IMG/VR virus record: IMGVR_UViG_3300032242_002177
Coordinates: 1 to 26,685 of that record
Source: a virus
Strand: one strand, 5' to 3'
DNA: 26,685 nt
Part shown: positions 23,821-26,685 of the stretch, one piece after another
How the letters are laid out: the number at the start of each line of letters is the position of its first letter
Numbering within the stretch: position 1 is the first letter of the stretch
Program-made: the position numbers and the translations under genes
Notes under the pieces: model-generated
Told to the model about the DNA's origin: nothing
The model's database searches: none
The model's input: the letters and a program-made list of their open reading frames with translations, nothing else

Positions 23821-24612
23821 TTAATCTAATTTTGCTACGTAAGCATGTGGTTGATTATACCAACATTCTTTATATTGTTTAGGAAATTTGGTTTTATATT
23901 CATCAGGATATTTTAGCGTGTCAAAAAACATATCATTTGTTTGTAAAACTAAAAGATAATCATTCATTTGCCAACGAGAGCTCCATCTACTTTGAGCTCT
24001 TTTAATTGCTTGATCCAAAGTTCTATATGTAAATTGTTTAAATGTAAAGTTTTCAACAAATATTGGACCACTTGAATTAATTACTGGTACAGTTAAACCA
24101 TGAACCATTTTATAACGTAAATTTTTTTTAAATTTAAAAAATCTATATTCTGGTTGTCCAGGTGCCATATAGTATTTCATTTTAGGTTCTATCAAATCAC
24201 CATCTTGGAAACTCCATTCATCTTTTTGTGATGTATGTAAAAAAAAGTGTTGATTCATTATCATAACAATATCACCATTATGATCATTTAAAGCTTCTAA
24301 CAATTCTAATGGATTAGTTGTCGGGAACTCATCCGGATGTAATATTGCGACCCATTGTTTATCATAAATAATTTCTTTTGCTTTTTCCCATAAAAAACTT
24401 CGTATTGAATCGTCGCTATTCCCTTTAATAACATTTTTATCTTTTTCATAAAATATAATTTCAGGAAATTGATCACATATTTTTTTACCCTCATCGTCAT
24501 CACTACCATCTAACACAAGTATTTTATCATAATATTCTGTAACTTTTGAAAGATATTCAAATAAAATATCGTTCTCATCTTTCATTATCAGTAAGCCAAC
24601 TTGTCTTTCCAT
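23821..24612 (-). CDS. GT2-like glycosyltransferase (WaaE-like core)
   Basis: A 263-residue GT-A protein. MERQVGLLIMKDENDILFEYL is a common start of WaaE-like GT2 enzymes. KILVLDGSDDDEGKKICDQF binds the nucleotide, and WVAILHPDEFPT carries the D-x-D/E site (HPDE). The C-terminal region contains a pair of Trp/Arg-rich stretches (RAQSRWSSRWQM) and likely binds the acceptor. Typical members act on LPS core or capsule. It abuts the downstream gene directly (stop at 23821, next start at 23820). Confidence 0.75.
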   Translation of the reverse strand: MERQVGLLIMKDENDILFEYLSKVTEYYDKILVLDGSDDDEGKKICDQFPEIIFYEKDKNVIKGNSDDSIRSFLWEKAKEIIYDKQWVAILHPDEFPTTNPLELLEALNDHNGDIVMIMNQHFFLHTSQKDEWSFQDGDLIEPKMKYYMAPGQPEYRFFKFKKNLRYKMVHGLTVPVINSSGPIFVENFTFKQFTYRTLDQAIKRAQSRWSSRWQMNDYLLVLQTNDMFFDTLKYPDEYKTKFPKQYKECWYNQPHAYVAKLD

Positions 24613-24618
24613 AAAATT

Positions 24619-25443
24619 TTAACGTCCAGGTAATATATCTTCTAATTTATTTGCTTCCACAAACCACTTACTTAAAGTTTCAATATCATCATTTAATTCT
24701 TGATTTAATTTCTGATGAATTTCATTATGATTTTTATTTTCTTCGTGAGTAACATTATTTTTAAATGTTTTGTAACCATGCTTATAGGCGATTATATTTA
24801 ATAATGACTGATCAACAGTATGATGATAAGTTATAATAGGTAAATCATTTAATTTTAAATTAGTTGCTGAATTAATCCATTCATTAATAAAATCTTCACT
24901 CTTTTTGTTTTTAGTAAAAAGATACCATGCGGCTAAAATATGCGGTTTATTTAAAAGATTTTCAAATATTTCCATTGAATCAGGCCATATCATTTTCCAA
25001 ATATATGGATTATCACAACAACCAGGACTACTATTTTTGCGAGTATTACCAACTGAACCACATACATGACCATTGTATTCAACATATTTTAATAATCTGT
25101 CTATATTTTCAGTAAATCCTATTCTAAAATATTGAGAACTGTCATTATAATAAAGTATATCATCATCATCCATTAAATCATAAACTTCTTTTGTTAGAAA
25201 TATTTTATAAGCACAATAATATCCATCTCTACGAATATATGATGGTCTATTAATTAAAGGTAAATCTTTAATATATTTAAACCATTCTTTTTTACTGATA
25301 CTTTCTAAATTATGTGTATGAAAGACAACTTCTTTACTTGTTTTAGATTGTATGGAGTCAATCATTAATTTTTGAGTATTAGAGAATTCATATCCATCTC
25401 TACCTTTACCTTCTGCGTATGTTATAAAATGTAATTTTCCCAT
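24619..25443 (-). CDS. Glycosyltransferase-like protein of unknown specificity
   Basis: A 274-residue protein. The order FITYAEG, then RRDGYYCAYKIFLTKEVYDL, then DDDDILYYNDSSQYF resembles a group of glycosyltransferase-like proteins in which a GYxxWKP helix precedes a D-I-L-x-Y-x-D strand; here YND takes the DXD place. GSVGNTRKNSSPGCCDNPY with paired Cys and THDQ-type TVDQSLLN follow. No membrane or export signal is present. It overlaps the next upstream gene by 1 base. The family match is by pattern only. Confidence 0.6.
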   Translation of the reverse strand: MGKLHFITYAEGKGRDGYEFSNTQKLMIDSIQSKTSKEVVFHTHNLESISKKEWFKYIKDLPLINRPSYIRRDGYYCAYKIFLTKEVYDLMDDDDILYYNDSSQYFRIGFTENIDRLLKYVEYNGHVCGSVGNTRKNSSPGCCDNPYIWKMIWPDSMEIFENLLNKPHILAAWYLFTKNKKSEDFINEWINSATNLKLNDLPIITYHHTVDQSLLNIIAYKHGYKTFKNNVTHEENKNHNEIHQKLNQELNDDIETLSKWFVEANKLEDILPGR

Positions 25444-26685
25444 TATTTTTTATTTTCTAAATAATATTTTAAATCTTCTGGTGTTCCAATACCCCACATT
25501 TTTTCAATATTATATGTTTTAATTTTTTTACCATCTTGTATCGCTTCATTAAACACAGGACAAACATAAAATTCATTATTAACTCTAATATTTTTTTCAA
25601 TCATTTTTTCAGCGTATTTTACGTAATCAGAGCCCTTAGCCCAATAATAAACACCAACTGTTGCAATATCTGAAATTGGATTTTTTTCCGCAACTTCAGT
25701 AACATAGCCGGACTCATCAATTTTAGCAAAACTCCATTTTGGGTGTGTTGCTTTAAATGTTAAAATGCCACCATCAACTTTTTGTTCTATCATTTTATAC
25801 ATAAATTCGTTACTATCCCATTCAACAAATTGATCTGAATTAGCCATAACTAAAGGGTCATCATTATCAATAAATTCTTTTGCCAATAAAGTTGTACATG
25901 CTGCACCTTCAGTTAAACTGCTTACTTCCACTATTTTGCAACCAGGTGTTATTAAATTTAACAACGTATCTAAATTATATTTTTCTCTATGTTCCTTTTG
26001 AACAACAAAAACGAATGTTGCATCTATATTCAAATTATCTACAACAACTTGTATCATTGGTTTTCCATTAACATCAATTAATGGTTTAGGGAACGTATAT
26101 CCTGCTTGTTGAAATCTACTTCCGGCTCCAGCCATTGGAATTAAAACATTCATTTTTCCTCCCTGCCATTTTGGTATATCTATATTCATTTTATTATTTA
26201 ATTTAACAAAAATTTTATCAAAAGTCAAATCCGTTGGATTGTCCACTCTTAAAACATTTGCACGACTTCTACTAGCGGCTAATAAACCATGCGGAGAATC
26301 CTCAACAATTAATGTCTCTTCTGGCAAACATTCCATCATGCTCATGGCTTTCCAATACATTTCGGGATGTGGTTTTGAATTCTTAACATCTTCATTAGAT
26401 AATATCAAATCCATATATTCAATAACACCAATTTTGGATAACATAACCAAAACAGAACGCCTAATTGAATTAGAAGCGCATGCCAATTTATATCCATGAT
26501 CTCTTAGTTTTTTAAATAATTCAATCATTTTTAGATCAGGTTGTAATTGAGATATCGCATCAATTGTCAGTTGTTGTTTTCTATTCCATATTGTTTGATA
26601 AGAACTAAGTGGTAATCCTTTATTTTTTGTCAACATTGTTAATTTCTGATTTGTTTTTAAACCATCATATGTTGACAAGTGCTCG
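25443..26685 (-). CDS. HAD phosphatase / sugar nucleotidyltransferase fusion (5' end outside window)
   Basis: The frame stays open to the right edge, reading EHLSTYDGL without a start; the TTG at 26678 is internal to the domain, so the gene is cut and the first HAD motif (DxD) is missing. The HAD part shows LACASNS (motif II), NSKPHPEMYW (Lys of motif III) and LIVEDSPHG (motif IV), like beta-phosphoglucomutase relatives. After a short linker the nucleotidyltransferase begins at 26153: LIPMAGAGSRF with FPKPLIDVNGKPM, then MANSDQFVEW, and NNEFYVCPVFNEAI. It should form a nucleotide-sugar, with the HAD domain removing or moving a sugar phosphate. As the first visible gene of the minus-strand group, it may supply the donor for the transferases downstream. 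Confidence 0.85.
   Translation of the reverse strand, partial: EHLSTYDGLKTNQKLTMLTKNKGLPLSSYQTIWNRKQQLTIDAISQLQPDLKMIELFKKLRDHGYKLACASNSIRRSVLVMLSKIGVIEYMDLILSNEDVKNSKPHPEMYWKAMSMMECLPEETLIVEDSPHGLLAASRSRANVLRVDNPTDLTFDKIFVKLNNKMNIDIPKWQGGKMNVLIPMAGAGSRFQQAGYTFPKPLIDVNGKPMIQVVVDNLNIDATFVFVVQKEHREKYNLDTLLNLITPGCKIVEVSSLTEGAACTTLLAKEFIDNDDPLVMANSDQFVEWDSNEFMYKMIEQKVDGGILTFKATHPKWSFAKIDESGYVTEVAEKNPISDIATVGVYYWAKGSDYVKYAEKMIEKNIRVNNEFYVCPVFNEAIQDGKKIKTYNIEKMWGIGTPEDLKYYLENKK

Noticed and set aside
26151-26164. Strong Shine-Dalgarno-like GGGAGG 4 bases before an internal ATG (minus strand) at the start of the nucleotidyltransferase domain.
   Set aside because: It is explained by the codons for Gln-Gly-Gly-Lys in the linker, and none of the other genes here uses a Shine-Dalgarno site. 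Separate translation of the domain is possible but not supported.

Overview
This window reads as a piece of an AT-rich tailed-phage genome, most likely marine. There is one tail-fibre-type gene with a C-terminal S74-type intramolecular chaperone (18033-20222) and a small virion-type protein after it. Around them lie long runs of tightly packed genes for sugar transfer, methylation, sulfation and hydroxylation. No ribosomal, tRNA, replication, packaging or integrase gene was seen. Genes abut or overlap by 1-4 bases, use standard stops including TGA, and lack Shine-Dalgarno sequences at their starts. The missing Shine-Dalgarno sites and A-rich leaders suggest a Bacteroidota-like host, but this is inference.

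Layout, plus strand. 1-2496: the end of a carbamoyltransferase, a 38-residue basic protein and a two-part glycosyltransferase. 2607-3729: a short adenylylsulfate kinase, a nucleotidyltransferase, an orphan coding fragment and a DUF2061 membrane protein. 3731-7114: six consecutive, mutually divergent 2-oxoglutarate/Fe(II) oxygenases. 7235-11837: an ATP-grasp-like/Hint-like protein with a cysteine-rich tail, a possible 30-residue peptide, a zinc-ribbon protein, a sulfotransferase, a radical SAM enzyme and an SGNH-like hydrolase. 11888-17973: a three-domain GT4/GT-A/FkbM protein, a methyltransferase and a 899-residue methyltransferase/GT/autotransporter-heptosyltransferase-like protein. 18033-20517: fibre and small virion protein. 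20554-21629: an unknown protein and a glycosyltransferase. Minus strand, 26685 back to 21626: a HAD/sugar nucleotidyltransferase fusion, three glycosyltransferase-like or unknown sugar-cluster proteins, a GDPD-like protein and a GT2 enzyme, ending tail-to-tail with the plus-strand operon.

Together the genes look like a decoration factory that builds and modifies glycans or virion proteins. The least expected signal is a shared C-terminal signature. Ten proteins encoded between 3731 and 11837 (six oxygenases, zinc ribbon, sulfotransferase, radical SAM, SGNH) all end in two Ile/Leu residues, usually as Lys-Thr-[Ile/Leu]-[Ile/Leu], although they belong to unrelated folds. The 499-residue ATP-grasp/Hint protein and the possible short peptide that follows it sit within this tagged set without carrying the signature themselves. 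A T-tract plus TATATTAT element lies 4-5 bases before the ATG of three gene groups and may be a phage promoter giving nearly leaderless messages.
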